In this document: positions 9,463 through 20,001 of the stretch, piece after piece
Layout: every line of letters begins with the position of its first letter
Numbering within the stretch: the first letter of the stretch is position 1
Assembly: GCA_937922435.1 (NCBI GenBank)
Contig: CAKZVT010000031.1
Span: 1 to 64,000, forward strand
Source of the DNA: an uncultured Prevotella sp.
GTDB lineage: Bacteria; Bacteroidota; Bacteroidia; Bacteroidales; Bacteroidaceae
Direction: 5' to 3'
Length of the DNA stretch: 64,000 nucleotides
Notes under the pieces: generated by a model
What the model saw: the letters and a program-made list of their open reading frames with translations, nothing else
Told to the model about the DNA's origin: nothing
Database searches by the model: none
Made by a program: the position numbers and the translations under genes

Positions 9463-10440
9463 ATGGGTAAGATTAAGACAATAGGCATTATGACTTCAGG
9501 AGGCGACGCTCCTGGAATGAACGCCGCGATACGTGCGGTCACAAGGGCGGGTATATGCAACGGTTTTAAAATCAAGGGCATCTACCGCGGTTATGACGGC
9601 TTGATAAACAACGAAATAGCTGATTTCACCACTGAAAACGTGAGCGGTATAATCATGTCGGGCGGTACTATCCTGAAGACGGCACGCAGCAAGGAGTTCA
9701 CAACGACGGAGGGACGGCAGAAGGCATACGACAACATGGTTGCCAATGGCATAGACGCTTTGATTGTAATCGGCGGCAACGGTTCGCTTACAGGTGCGAT
9801 GCTGTTCGCCCAAGAGCACGACGTGTGCTGCATAGGGCTGCCCGGGACAATCGACAACGACTTGTATGGCACGGATTCTACAATAGGATATGACACCACT
9901 CTAAACACCATTGTTGAATGTGTTGACCGCATACGCGACACGGCGCAGAGTCATGAACGCATCTTCTTCATAGAGGTGATGGGGCGCGATGCCGGTTTTC
10001 TGGCGCAAAACAGTGCCATCGCATCCGGTGCCGAAGCTGCAATCATACCTGAAGATTCTACCGATGTAGACCAGTTGGCACGGTTCATGGAGCGAGGAAT
10101 AAGAAAGAGTAAGAAGAGTTGTATCGTAATCGTGTCGGAGAGTCCTAAGTGCGGTGCGTTGTATTATGCCGACCGTGTGCGCAACGAATTCCCTGATTAT
10201 GACGTGAGGGTGTCAATCCTCGGTCACTTGCAGCGTGGCGGCAGGCCTACCGCGCATGATAGAATCCTTGCGAGCCGTACAGGCGTTGGAGCTATTGACG
10301 CCATCATGCAGGGCCAGCGTAATGTGATGATTGGCGTGCGTAACAATGAAGTGGTATATGTTCCGTTGAGCGAGGCTATTCGTTCAGACAAACCGTTTGA
10401 CAAAAAACTGATAACGGTATTGGATGAATTGAGCATCTAA
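9463..10440 (+). CDS. pfkA: 6-phosphofructokinase (ATP-type, PfkA)
   Basis: A 325-residue enzyme phosphorylating fructose-6-phosphate to fructose-1,6-bisphosphate. Start at 9463 ([10 protein letters not shown]) puts the nucleotide-binding [14 protein letters not shown] where the family has it. Other motifs: [11 protein letters not shown] (catalytic Asp) near 130 and MGRDAGFLA near 170. The signature equivalent to E. coli GGDGS reads GGNGS, with Asn106 where E. coli has Asp103; the following Gly, which marks ATP rather than PPi use, is kept. I recall GGNGS from other Bacteroidales homologues, so this is probably lineage-typical. Likely operon with nhaD. A PPi-dependent counterpart is encoded at 38944. 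Confidence 0.9.
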   Translation: MGKIKTIGIMTSGGDAPGMNAAIRAVTRAGICNGFKIKGIYRGYDGLINNEIADFTTENVSGIIMSGGTILKTARSKEFTTTEGRQKAYDNMVANGIDALIVIGGNGSLTGAMLFAQEHDVCCIGLPGTIDNDLYGTDSTIGYDTTLNTIVECVDRIRDTAQSHERIFFIEVMGRDAGFLAQNSAIASGAEAAIIPEDSTDVDQLARFMERGIRKSKKSCIVIVSESPKCGALYYADRVRNEFPDYDVRVSILGHLQRGGRPTAHDRILASRTGVGAIDAIMQGQRNVMIGVRNNEVVYVPLSEAIRSDKPFDKKLITVLDELSI

Positions 10441-10528
10441 AAAAACACCATGAACATTAAAGTAATTAAAATGAGGTCTTTTGAATGTAAATAAAAGTTT
10501 ATTTGACGAAAGTTTTGTGACATAAAAT

Positions 10529-10559
10529 TTTGTATGGAAAAAACTATTTCGTAACTTTG
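10529..10559 (+). promoter_or_regulatory. Promoter of the atp operon
   Basis: TTTG (10529-10532), 19 nt, TAACTTTG (10552-10559), 36 nt before the atpD ATG. An AT-rich stretch precedes it. No clear terminator separates pfkA from this promoter, so read-through from nhaD-pfkA is possible. Confidence 0.75.
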
Positions 10560-10568
10560 CGTTTTTGA

Positions 10569-12122
<1,554 letters not shown>

Positions 12123-12142
12123 CAATTGACCAGTTAAAGGAT

Positions 12143-12391
12143 ATGAGCTTAAAACTGAAAATAGTTTCGCCCGAGAAAGTGGAATTTGACGACTATGTGG
12201 AGAGCGTGAAGGTTCCAGGCGTGATGGGTAATTTCGAGATACTCGACAACCACGCGCCGATAATTTCCGTGCTTCAAGCAGGAATCGTTGAGTACACAAC
12301 GGGGGATGACAAAAGGCAATTGACTGTTTCCGGCGGTTTTGTCGAAGTCCATAAGAACGAAGTTTCTTTATGTGTTGAAAAAGCACGATGA
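12143..12391 (+). CDS. atpC: ATP synthase F1 subunit epsilon (short form)
   Basis: An 82-residue protein beginning MSLKLKIVSPEKVEF, the N-terminal beta-sandwich of epsilon (VPGVMGNFEILDNHAPI near 25-40, VSGGFVEV near 65). It stops at the end of the sandwich and has no C-terminal two-helix domain, the part that inhibits ATP hydrolysis in E. coli. Short epsilons occur in Bacteroidetes. The start at 12143 is preferred because an upstream frame extension has no ATG. The stop overlaps the next start by 4 bp (ATGA), implying translational coupling. Confidence 0.92.
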   Translation: MSLKLKIVSPEKVEFDDYVESVKVPGVMGNFEILDNHAPIISVLQAGIVEYTTGDDKRQLTVSGGFVEVHKNEVSLCVEKAR

Positions 12392-12660
12392 GCGCAATAG
12401 CGGTATCTTTGTCTGCTTTGTTTTTCGTCGCCTTGGGTTTTGCATATGTGAAAGGGTACGACGTTGTAAAGCGTCACTTTCCTGGACATTTGGTGCATTT
12501 CTATCTTGCAATGGCGGCCATACGCATGCTTTTGGTTGCAACTATTGTAGTTGTATATGTACTTTTGTCAGATTCAAGGGATGATGCAATCAGTTTCGCG
12601 GCAATGTTTTTGGTAATGTATGTCGTAATGATGGTTGTGACATTGATATTAAAACATTAA
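12388..12660 (+). CDS. Small membrane protein of the atp operon (AtpI/AtpR-like position)
   Basis: A 90-residue protein with three predicted membrane helices (about 2-22, 38-60 and 67-89). The second helix carries an arginine (Arg46, in YLAMAAIRMLLVA). It sits between atpC and atpB, the place where Bacteroidetes atp operons have a hypothetical gene and where Na+-type N-ATPase operons carry AtpR, a small protein with intramembrane arginines. A role in assembling or loading the c-ring is a reasonable guess, not shown here. Start overlaps the atpC stop; atpB follows 6 bp later. Confidence 0.75.
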   Translation: MSAIAVSLSALFFVALGFAYVKGYDVVKRHFPGHLVHFYLAMAAIRMLLVATIVVVYVLLSDSRDDAISFAAMFLVMYVVMMVVTLILKH

Positions 12661-12666
12661 AAAAGA

Positions 12667-13743
12667 ATGAACCACTTAATACGGTTACTGTGTGTAATGG
12701 CACTGATGTTACAGGCGTTTGCTGCTCCTGTAAAGGCTGCAGGTAAAGACGCCGATATAAAGGATGTAGTGCTTGAGCACATAAAGGATTCTTATGATTG
12801 GCATATAACCGATATCGGTGATGAGCCGTTGGTTATACATTTGCCTGTAATAGTCAAAAGCTCTACAGGTTTTCATGTGTTTAGCAGTGCGCGGTTTTCG
12901 GAAGAAACTGATGCCAGTGGGTATAGGCAAGGGCCGTTTAATCTGGCAATCGCCACGACTGGTGGCAATGCGGGGAAAATTGTAGAGCTTGGTGCTGAAG
13001 GTACGGAGACACGTCCGTTTGACATCTCAATTACCAAGACGGTTGCCGTCATGTTTATAAATGTCGCCATCTTGCTTTGTTGCATATTGATACCAGCTCG
13101 TTGGTATCGTAACCGCAAGGTCAGCGACCCGGCTCCGAAAGGCTTTACGGGTTTTATTGAGATGCTTGTGATGTATGTCGTGGATGAAATAATAAAGCCT
13201 GGGGTTGGCAAGGGGTATGAAAAGTACACGCCTTATTTGCTTACGTGCTTTTTCTTTATTTTCGTCTGCAATGTCATGGGGTTGATGCCGTTCCCTCCTG
13301 GAGGTGGTAATGTTACGGGCAATATCGCAGTTACATTCTTCTTGGCTTTATGTACATTCATCATTGTGCAGTTTAGTGGAAACAAGCATTATTGGAAAGA
13401 TATATTTTGGCCTGATGTTCCAACTTGGTTGAAAGCTCCGATTCCGCTTATTCCTATAATTGAGTTTGTCGGGATATTTACCAAGCCTTTTGCCTTGATG
13501 ATTCGACTTTTTGCCAATATGATGGCAGGACATGCGATAGCTTTGGCTATAACTTGTATAATATTCCTTGTTGCAAGCAAGGCCATGGTCGTATTTTTCA
13601 GCATGTCAGTGGTAAGTGTCGTGATGAGCATCTTCATGATGTGTCTCGAATGTTTGGTATGTTTTATCCAGGCAATGGTATTTACCATGTTGAGTGCGGT
13701 GTTTATCGGATTGGCAAAGGCTGAACCGGAACATAGTAAATGA
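12667..13743 (+). CDS. atpB: ATP synthase Fo subunit a
   Basis: A 358-residue inner-membrane proton-channel subunit. The first ~24 residues look like a cleavable signal peptide (ending near VKAAGKD), followed by a periplasmic stretch of about 90 residues before the first standard helix; such an N-terminal extension is common in this phylum. The essential arginine is Arg280 within MIRLFANMMAGH, on the helix facing the c-ring. It is about 90 residues longer than E. coli subunit a for that reason. Confidence 0.93.
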   Translation: MNHLIRLLCVMALMLQAFAAPVKAAGKDADIKDVVLEHIKDSYDWHITDIGDEPLVIHLPVIVKSSTGFHVFSSARFSEETDASGYRQGPFNLAIATTGGNAGKIVELGAEGTETRPFDISITKTVAVMFINVAILLCCILIPARWYRNRKVSDPAPKGFTGFIEMLVMYVVDEIIKPGVGKGYEKYTPYLLTCFFFIFVCNVMGLMPFPPGGGNVTGNIAVTFFLALCTFIIVQFSGNKHYWKDIFWPDVPTWLKAPIPLIPIIEFVGIFTKPFALMIRLFANMMAGHAIALAITCIIFLVASKAMVVFFSMSVVSVVMSIFMMCLECLVCFIQAMVFTMLSAVFIGLAKAEPEHSK

Positions 13744-13762
13744 GTGATAGATATAAAATTGA

Positions 13763-14023
<261 letters not shown>

Positions 14024-14037
14024 TAAAAGGTGAGTAA

Positions 14038-14069
14038 GTCTTCGCAGTTGTAATGACGATTGCGAAGAC
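14038..14069 (+). promoter_or_regulatory. Intercistronic hairpin between atpE and atpF
   Basis: GTCTTCGCA (14038-14046) pairs perfectly with TGCGAAGAC (14061-14069); a further TTGT/ACGA stack (with one G-U) continues inside after a mismatch. It lies in the 66-bp atpE-atpF spacer. There is no T-run, so it is more likely an mRNA-stability or translation element that helps make many c subunits than a terminator (inference). Confidence 0.6.
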
Positions 14070-14089
14070 GCTCCTTAAAAAGACAGCGT

Positions 14090-14590
14090 ATGGATTTATT
14101 TGTTCCAAGTACAGGCTTGCTGTTTTGGATGACCGTCACGTTCCTTGTCGTGCTGGGCATCTTTTGTAAGTTTGGTTTCCCGGCCATAATAAAAATGGTA
14201 AACGGGAGGAAGGCTTACATTGATGACAGTTTGCGAAAGGCGCATGAGGCTAACGAGAAGCTTGCCAATATACAAAGAGAGAGTGAATCCATCTTGCAGG
14301 AAGCCCGTGAGAAGCAGGCAGCGTTGTTGAAAGATGCTGCTGTAACGCGTGATGCCATTGTTGAGAAGGCACAAGGCAAGGCGCGTGAGGAAGGCAATAG
14401 ACTTCTTTTGGAAGCCAAGGCTGAAATAGAGAATCAACGTCGCGCCGCAGTTGGCGATATTCGTAAGGAAGTTGCGACGTTGAGTGTCGAGATTGCGGAG
14501 AAAATACTTCGTGAGAAACTTGGCAGCGACAAGGCGCAGATGGATTTGATTGACCGTATGCTGGATGAAGTTTCTTCTGAAAAAAGATAA
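14090..14590 (+). CDS. atpF: ATP synthase Fo subunit b
   Basis: A 166-residue peripheral-stalk subunit: one N-terminal membrane helix (about 8-28) and a long charged amphipathic coiled coil. The ATG at 14090 (MDLFVPSTG) is chosen; the frame is open upstream but has no ATG before it. The atpH ATG follows 6 nt after the stop. Confidence 0.92.
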   Translation: MDLFVPSTGLLFWMTVTFLVVLGIFCKFGFPAIIKMVNGRKAYIDDSLRKAHEANEKLANIQRESESILQEAREKQAALLKDAAVTRDAIVEKAQGKAREEGNRLLLEAKAEIENQRRAAVGDIRKEVATLSVEIAEKILREKLGSDKAQMDLIDRMLDEVSSEKR

Positions 14591-14596
14591 TTGGTT

Positions 14597-15130
14597 ATGG
14601 ATTTAGGATTAATATCGGTAAGATATGCGCGTGCTTTGCTAAAGGCAGGTATCGAGGAAAAGCTTGAAGGCGATGTCTATCAGGAGATGCAGATGTTGTC
14701 GGACAGCTATATAAAAGTTCCGGAACTCAAGTTTACCATAGATAATCCGATGCTCTCGAAGGATGACAAGGAGCGTTTGTTCCTTGCCGCCGTGGGTGGA
14801 AGTCCGTGCGAATTGACAAAGACATTCTTCAAGCTTGTATTGAAGGAAGACCGTGAGAGCATGATGCAGTTTATTGCAAATTCATATATCACATTATACC
14901 GAAGGCAGAAAAATCTAATCCGTGCTAAACTTTTGACAGCCACCACGGTATCTTCTGAAATTGAGCAGAAGTTGCGTAATCTGGTGGAAGGCAGGACGAG
15001 TGGGACAGTTGAATTTGAGACCAAGACCAATCCCGACTTGATAGGAGGATTTGTATTGGAATATGATACATATAGGTTGGATTTAAGTGTCAAGTCAATG
15101 CTGAATTCCATTTTGTCACAACTAAAGTAA
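14597..15130 (+). CDS. atpH: ATP synthase F1 subunit delta
   Basis: A 177-residue OSCP/delta protein linking the b stalk to alpha. The N-terminal helical domain starts MDLGLISVRYARALL, typical of the family; the C-terminal part ends in GGFVLEYDTYRLDLSVKSML. The ATG at 14597 is preferred over a TTG at 14591. Presence of delta distinguishes this operon from N-ATPase operons, which lack it. Confidence 0.92.
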   Translation: MDLGLISVRYARALLKAGIEEKLEGDVYQEMQMLSDSYIKVPELKFTIDNPMLSKDDKERLFLAAVGGSPCELTKTFFKLVLKEDRESMMQFIANSYITLYRRQKNLIRAKLLTATTVSSEIEQKLRNLVEGRTSGTVEFETKTNPDLIGGFVLEYDTYRLDLSVKSMLNSILSQLK

Positions 15131-15151
15131 CAAACGATTGTAATTTGTAAT

Positions 15152-16738
15152 ATGTCAGATAAAATAAAACCGAGCGAAGTTTCACAAGTGCTTCTTGACC
15201 AGTTAAAGGGTATAAGCGGCAGTGCCAAGTTTGACGAGGTTGGCACAGTGTTGCAGGTAAGCGACGGTGTGGCTCGTATCTATGGACTGCGCAATGCCGA
15301 GGCCAATGAGTTACTTGAGTTCGAAAACGGTACTATGGCTATTGTCATGAACCTTGAGGAGGACAATGTCGGCTGCGTGCTTTTGGGTTCTACTTCTGGA
15401 ATAAAGGAAGGCATGCATGTAAAGCGTACAAAGCGTATTGCCAGCATTAAGGTCAATGACAATATGTTAGGGAGGGTTATAAATCCTCTTGGACAGGCAA
15501 TTGACGGAAAAGGTGATATAGACCTTACAGGCTCTTTTGAGATGCCGTTGGACCGTAAAGCACCAGGTGTGATATACCGTCAGCCTGTGAAAGAGCCTTT
15601 GCAGACTGGCCTAAAGGCTGTAGACTCGATGATTCCTATCGGGCGCGGACAGCGTGAGTTGATAATCGGCGACCGCCAAACGGGAAAAACAGCGATAGCC
15701 GTCGATACGATAATCAACCAAAAGAGTTTTTACGATGCAGGCAAACCTGTGTATTGCATATATGTTGCCATCGGACAGAAAGCTTCTACTGTTGCGGCTT
15801 TGGTTGCCAACCTAAAGGAGCATGGGGCTATGCCTTATACTATAATTGTTGCCGCAACTGCTGCCGACCCGGCCGCAATGCAGTATTATGCGCCCTTTGC
15901 AGGTGCTGCCATTGGCGAGTACTTCAGGGATAGGGGATACTCCGCACTTGTCGTTTATGATGACTTGTCAAAGCAGGCGGTTGCATATCGTGAGGTCTCT
16001 CTTATTCTTCGTCGTCCTTCTGGCCGTGAGGCTTATCCTGGTGATGTGTTCTATTTGCATAGCCGTCTGCTTGAGCGTGCGGCGAGAATCAATGACCAGC
16101 AGGAAGTCGCAGAGCAGATGAACGACTTGCCAGAGTGTATGAAAGGTCATGTAAAAGGCGGTGGTTCGCTTACAGCGTTGCCTATTATCGAGACACAGGC
16201 AGGCGACGTGTCCGCATATATTCCTACAAACGTGATATCTATAACCGACGGCCAGATATATCTTGAGACTGATTTGTTCAACCAAGGCTTCCGTCCTGCA
16301 ATCAATGTCGGAATTTCTGTCAGCCGCGTTGGTGGTTCTGCCCAGATAAAGAGTATGAAGAAGGTGGCAGGAACGTTGAAGATTGACCAGGCGCAATATC
16401 GTGAGCTTGAATCTTTCTCCAAGTTTTCGAGCGACATGGACGCTGTTACCGCCATGACGCTAGACCGTGGACGTAAGAACAACCAATTGCTCATACAGCC
16501 GCAATACAGCCCAATGCCGGTCGGCGAACAAGTGGCAATCCTTTATTGCGGCACGCATGGTTTGATGCATGATGTGCCCGTAGATAAAGTCCGCGAGTGC
16601 CAAAACACCTTCTTGGAGAAGATGCGTTCGTCGCATGCGGATGTCATTGACACGTTGTCCGAGGGCAAAATCGGCGACGAGCAAACCACCGTAATAGAGT
16701 CTGTAATGGCCGACATCGCAGGCCAGTATAAAAACTGA
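15152..16738 (+). CDS. atpA: ATP synthase F1 subunit alpha
   Basis: The 528-residue non-catalytic nucleotide-binding subunit of F1. Walker A GDRQTGKT is at about 173-180, and the [25 protein letters not shown] region (here [19 protein letters not shown]) is near 290-305. Full family length. Eight bp separate its stop from atpG. Confidence 0.97.
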   Translation: MSDKIKPSEVSQVLLDQLKGISGSAKFDEVGTVLQVSDGVARIYGLRNAEANELLEFENGTMAIVMNLEEDNVGCVLLGSTSGIKEGMHVKRTKRIASIKVNDNMLGRVINPLGQAIDGKGDIDLTGSFEMPLDRKAPGVIYRQPVKEPLQTGLKAVDSMIPIGRGQRELIIGDRQTGKTAIAVDTIINQKSFYDAGKPVYCIYVAIGQKASTVAALVANLKEHGAMPYTIIVAATAADPAAMQYYAPFAGAAIGEYFRDRGYSALVVYDDLSKQAVAYREVSLILRRPSGREAYPGDVFYLHSRLLERAARINDQQEVAEQMNDLPECMKGHVKGGGSLTALPIIETQAGDVSAYIPTNVISITDGQIYLETDLFNQGFRPAINVGISVSRVGGSAQIKSMKKVAGTLKIDQAQYRELESFSKFSSDMDAVTAMTLDRGRKNNQLLIQPQYSPMPVGEQVAILYCGTHGLMHDVPVDKVRECQNTFLEKMRSSHADVIDTLSEGKIGDEQTTVIESVMADIAGQYKN

Positions 16739-16745
16739 TTGACTT

Positions 16746-17714
16746 ATGCCGTCACTAAAGGAAATAAAGAACCGCATATCGTCTGTAAACAGCACTCGTA
16801 AGATTACTAGTGCGATGAAGATGGTTGCTTCGTCAAAGCTTCATCACGCCCAGGTTATGATTGAGAATATGCTGCCTTATGAGACCATGCTTGAGCACAT
16901 ACTTAAAAGTTTCTTGGCTTCCGAGGTAGATGCTACAACGGTTTACAGCTTGGAGCGTCCGGTCAAGCGTGTCGCTTTGGTGGTATATTCTTCAAACAGT
17001 AGCCTTTGTGGCGGTTTCAATGCTAATGTAATCAAGATGATGCAGCAGGTTGTCGATGAGTACCGTCATTTGGGCAAAGACAACGTCATAATATATCCAG
17101 TCGGGCGTAAGGTGGCGGAAAAGTCGGCAAAGCTTGGTTATGTGTGTGCAGGCGACTATTCAGCAATGGCAGACAAGCCATCTGTCGATACTTGTATAGA
17201 TTTGGCGGATACTCTTGCCAAGCAGTTTGTTGACGGTGAGATAGACCGTGTTGAGATGATATACCATCATTTCAAGAGTGCCGGTTCGCAAATTCTTACC
17301 CGTAAGACTTTCCTGCCGATAGATGTAAAGAGTGAGCTTGAATTTGACGACGAGCGTGACCTGAAGTCGAATATAGCTACCCTTGAGGCGCAGGAATACT
17401 TGCGGAAAAAAGGCAGGCGGACGTCAATGCAGGAGAAAGAAGAAGCCAAGCCTCTTAATGATAATTTCATCGTTGAGCCGGATATGGCTACCGTGTTGTC
17501 GATGCTCATACCAAGGTTGTCTCATCTTATGGTCTATACCGCTTTGCTTGACAGTGTGGCCAGTGAACATGCGGCGCGTATGGTTGCGATGCAGACAGCT
17601 ACCGACAATGCTGATGAATTGTTGCGCGACTTGAATTTGCAGTACAACAAGAGCCGTCAGCAGGCCATTACCAACGAGTTGCTTGACATTGTCGGCGGTT
17701 CAGTCAACAATTGA
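16746..17714 (+). CDS. atpG: ATP synthase F1 subunit gamma
   Basis: The 322-residue central-stalk rotor. N-terminal helix KEIKNRISSVNSTRKITSAMKMVA and the C-terminal helix with MQTATDNA and LNLQYNKSRQQAITNELLDI are diagnostic. It is about 35 residues longer than E. coli gamma because of an insertion around residues 195-240 that is rich in charged residues. It closes the operon, ahead of a strong terminator. Confidence 0.95.
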   Translation: MPSLKEIKNRISSVNSTRKITSAMKMVASSKLHHAQVMIENMLPYETMLEHILKSFLASEVDATTVYSLERPVKRVALVVYSSNSSLCGGFNANVIKMMQQVVDEYRHLGKDNVIIYPVGRKVAEKSAKLGYVCAGDYSAMADKPSVDTCIDLADTLAKQFVDGEIDRVEMIYHHFKSAGSQILTRKTFLPIDVKSELEFDDERDLKSNIATLEAQEYLRKKGRRTSMQEKEEAKPLNDNFIVEPDMATVLSMLIPRLSHLMVYTALLDSVASEHAARMVAMQTATDNADELLRDLNLQYNKSRQQAITNELLDIVGGSVNN

Positions 17715-17728
17715 CAGACATTCATGTT

Positions 17729-17773
17729 AAAGGCCGCCCATGAATATCCTTGCGGATTTCATGGGCGGCCTTT
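17729..17773 (+). terminator. Terminator of the atp operon
   Basis: A perfect 16-bp stem (17729-17744 with 17758-17773), extended inside by ATCC/GGAT, followed by TGTCTTTG. It also lies 43 bp past the mnmA stop on the minus strand and could serve both converging units. Confidence 0.85.
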
Positions 17774-17815
17774 TGTCTTTGTAATAATAACATTCCTCCC
17801 AACTTTACATTTTTC

Positions 17816-18904
17816 TCATACGCATATCTCTCCGCTGCCGAAGCATCGGTGGTGCATCTCGTCATATACTGTGCAGAACTGGCCTGGCGCAACGCCTTGT
17901 ATCAGGTCGGTGGAGTGTACTGCAAACGATGCGTCGCCTGTACGTTCAATTGTTGCACGGTGAAATTCAGGAGTATGCCTGATTTTGAATGTTACGTTTG
18001 CCGTTGTCATGTTTTGCCACGGGTCGCACGTCAGGAAGTTGAAACCGTGCATCTTGAAGTCTTTTTTATATGCGGTAAGAGGGTCATATCCGCGGCTTAC
18101 GTATAGGATGTTGGCCTCTATGTCTTTCTTCACGGCATACCAAGGACCGCCGCCGAAGCCGAGGCCGTGGCGCTGGCCGATGGTGTGAAACCACAGCCCT
18201 TTGTGCTGGCCTATTTTGCGGCCTGTCTCCAGTTCAAGTACGTCGCCAGGCTTTTCGCCCAAGTAACGGCGGATGTAGTCGTTGTAATTGATTTTTCCGA
18301 GGAAGCATATTCCTTGGCTGTCCTTGCGTTTTGCATTAATAAGATGCTCGCGTTCGGCAATGGCGCGCACTTCCTCCTTCATCATTCCGCCTATGGGGAA
18401 CAGGGCTTTTTTCAGTTGCCAGCCCTCTATTTGTGCAAGGAAGTCGGTCTGGTCCTTCACAGGGTCAGGGCTTGTGGTTAGCCATTTCATCCCGTCTATA
18501 ATTTCCGTCTGGGCGTAGTGCCCTGTCGCTATTAGGTCGTATGCGTGCCCGGCCTTTTGGTCGAATGCGCCGAACTTTATGAGGCGGTTGCACATAACGT
18601 CGGGGTTGGGCGTCAGTCCGGCGCGTACCTTGTCCATAGTGTAACGCGTCACGTTGTCCCAGTATTCGCGGTGACAATCGATGACAGTCAGTTTGCAGCC
18701 GTACTTTGCGGCCACGGCGGTAGCCATTTCGAGGTCTTCCTCGCTGGAGCAGTCCCATTCCTCTGTCTCTTCCGGGCCGATTTTGATGTAAAAGCAGTCG
18801 GGGTGAAGGCCCTGTCTGGCAAGTTCGTACACCACGACGGAACTGTCAACGCCGCCCGAGAGCAGCACGGCTATGCGCTTATCCTTGATTAATTCATAAT
18901 TCAT
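17816..18904 (-). CDS. mnmA: tRNA-specific 2-thiouridylase MnmA
   Basis: A 362-residue enzyme that thiolates U34 of tRNA-Lys, -Glu and -Gln. PP-loop LLSGGVDSS is at residues 14-22, CNRLIKFG (the first catalytic Cys) near 104, and KDSQGICFLG (second Cys) near 193-202. The C-terminal barrel domain is present. Four ATG codons 7 bp apart lie at the 5' end (18897, 18904, 18911, 18918) because of a heptad repeat; only 18904 is in frame. Same strand as fmt (88-bp gap) and glmS, which may be transcribed together. Confidence 0.93.
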   Translation of the reverse strand: MNYELIKDKRIAVLLSGGVDSSVVVYELARQGLHPDCFYIKIGPEETEEWDCSSEEDLEMATAVAAKYGCKLTVIDCHREYWDNVTRYTMDKVRAGLTPNPDVMCNRLIKFGAFDQKAGHAYDLIATGHYAQTEIIDGMKWLTTSPDPVKDQTDFLAQIEGWQLKKALFPIGGMMKEEVRAIAEREHLINAKRKDSQGICFLGKINYNDYIRRYLGEKPGDVLELETGRKIGQHKGLWFHTIGQRHGLGFGGGPWYAVKKDIEANILYVSRGYDPLTAYKKDFKMHGFNFLTCDPWQNMTTANVTFKIRHTPEFHRATIERTGDASFAVHSTDLIQGVAPGQFCTVYDEMHHRCFGSGEICV

Positions 18905-19027
18905 AATTCATAATTCATAATCGGCTTTTGCCAATTTTCGGTTCACAATATGGTTTGTTCACAACTAATAATGTACAATAGGCTTTCGCCGATTATGAAT
19001 TTTGCATTATGAATTGTGAATTGTCAA
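18895..19027. repeat. Heptad repeat (ATTCATA) with inverted copy between fmt and mnmA
   Basis: ATTCATA is repeated at 18893-18920 and covers the mnmA start. A 14-bp perfect inverted repeat, AATTCATAATCGGC (18912-18925) with GCCGATTATGAATT (18988-19001), frames the spacer, and related words (ATTATGAATTGTGAATT) run on into the end of fmt. The outer arm overlaps the fmt stop codon, so transcripts can form a long hairpin with a loop of about 62 nt. Confidence 0.75.
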
Positions 19028-19985
19028 TGTCCCTTATGCCGTTGAGGAACGCTTTTGCGTCCATCCTCTTTTTGCCGCTAAGCTGTATTTCGTCCAATTG
19101 CAGCCAGCAGTCGGCGGTAGCGGCGAGCAGCTTTCCGTTGTACACCATCAGTGTGCCTGCGTCCTTGCCGTTGCATGGTATGGCGGTTTCGGTAGTCTTG
19201 AATAGCTTAAGTACCGACGTTTTGCCGTTGCCGTCAGCCATGTTCGTCCATGCGCCGGGGTAGGGAGAAAGGCCGCGGATGAAGTTGCGCACGCTGCGTG
19301 CCGTCTTGTTCCAGTCTATTTGGCACGTCTCCTTGAATATTTTGGGGGCGCTGTGCAGCTCGCGGCCAGTAGGCAACATCTCGCTCTGCGGCATGGTGTC
19401 TACTTTGCCTTCGCCCTCAATTATTTTGTCAATGGTTTTCAGTGCGATGCCAGCGCCGAGCCTCATGAGTCCGTTGTACACGTCTTCTACGTTGTAGTCG
19501 TCCTTTATTTCAAACGGCTCTTGCATTATTATGCGCCCCGTGTCGATGTCGTGGTCGAGGAAGAATGTCGTCACCCCGGTCAGCGTCTCGCCGTTGATTA
19601 TTGCCCAGTTGATAGGTGCCGCGCCGCGGTATTGCGGCAGCAGGGCGGCGTGTACGTTGAATGTGCCGAAGCGCGGCATCGCCCATACCACCTCGGGCAG
19701 CATGCGGAAGGCCACCACCACCTGAAGGTCGGCATGGTAGCTGCGCAGCTCTTCTACGAATGCAGGGTCCTTCATCTTGACCGGCTGCAGCACGGGCAGG
19801 CCGTGTTCTATGGCGTATTGCTTGACCGCCGGCGGCTGCAAGGTGTCCTGGTGGCGGCCTACGGGCTTGTCTGGCTGTGTCACCACGGCCACAACGTTGT
19901 ATCCGCCTTCCACCAATGCGCGCAGGGTTTCGACGGCGAACTCCGGCGTACCCATGAAGATTATGCGTAAATCACTTTTTGTCAT
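18993..19985 (-). CDS. fmt: Methionyl-tRNA formyltransferase
   Basis: A 330-residue enzyme that formylates initiator Met-tRNA using N10-formyl-tetrahydrofolate. IIFMGTPEFAV opens the formyltransferase domain; HAALLPQYRGAAPINWA near 112-128 and HDIDTG near 145 are the folate-binding and catalytic segments. The ATG at 19985 (MTKSDLRIIFMGTPEF) is chosen; an upstream frame to 20090 would read through the repeat spacer. The last ten or so codons (..DNSQFIMQNS) are made of the heptad-repeat words, so the repeat has set the C-terminus. Confidence 0.93.
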   Translation of the reverse strand: MTKSDLRIIFMGTPEFAVETLRALVEGGYNVVAVVTQPDKPVGRHQDTLQPPAVKQYAIEHGLPVLQPVKMKDPAFVEELRSYHADLQVVVAFRMLPEVVWAMPRFGTFNVHAALLPQYRGAAPINWAIINGETLTGVTTFFLDHDIDTGRIIMQEPFEIKDDYNVEDVYNGLMRLGAGIALKTIDKIIEGEGKVDTMPQSEMLPTGRELHSAPKIFKETCQIDWNKTARSVRNFIRGLSPYPGAWTNMADGNGKTSVLKLFKTTETAIPCNGKDAGTLMVYNGKLLAATADCWLQLDEIQLSGKKRMDAKAFLNGIRDIDNSQFIMQNS

Positions 19986-20001
19986 GTTGTTTGATTTTTT
20001 G

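Noticed and set aside
17729..17773. Terminator after atpG as another 22-bp array unit
   Set aside because: It contains AAAGGCCGCC and GGCGGCCTTT, but these are the two arms of a single 16-bp stem with no 22-bp periodicity. The same holds for 33630-33669.
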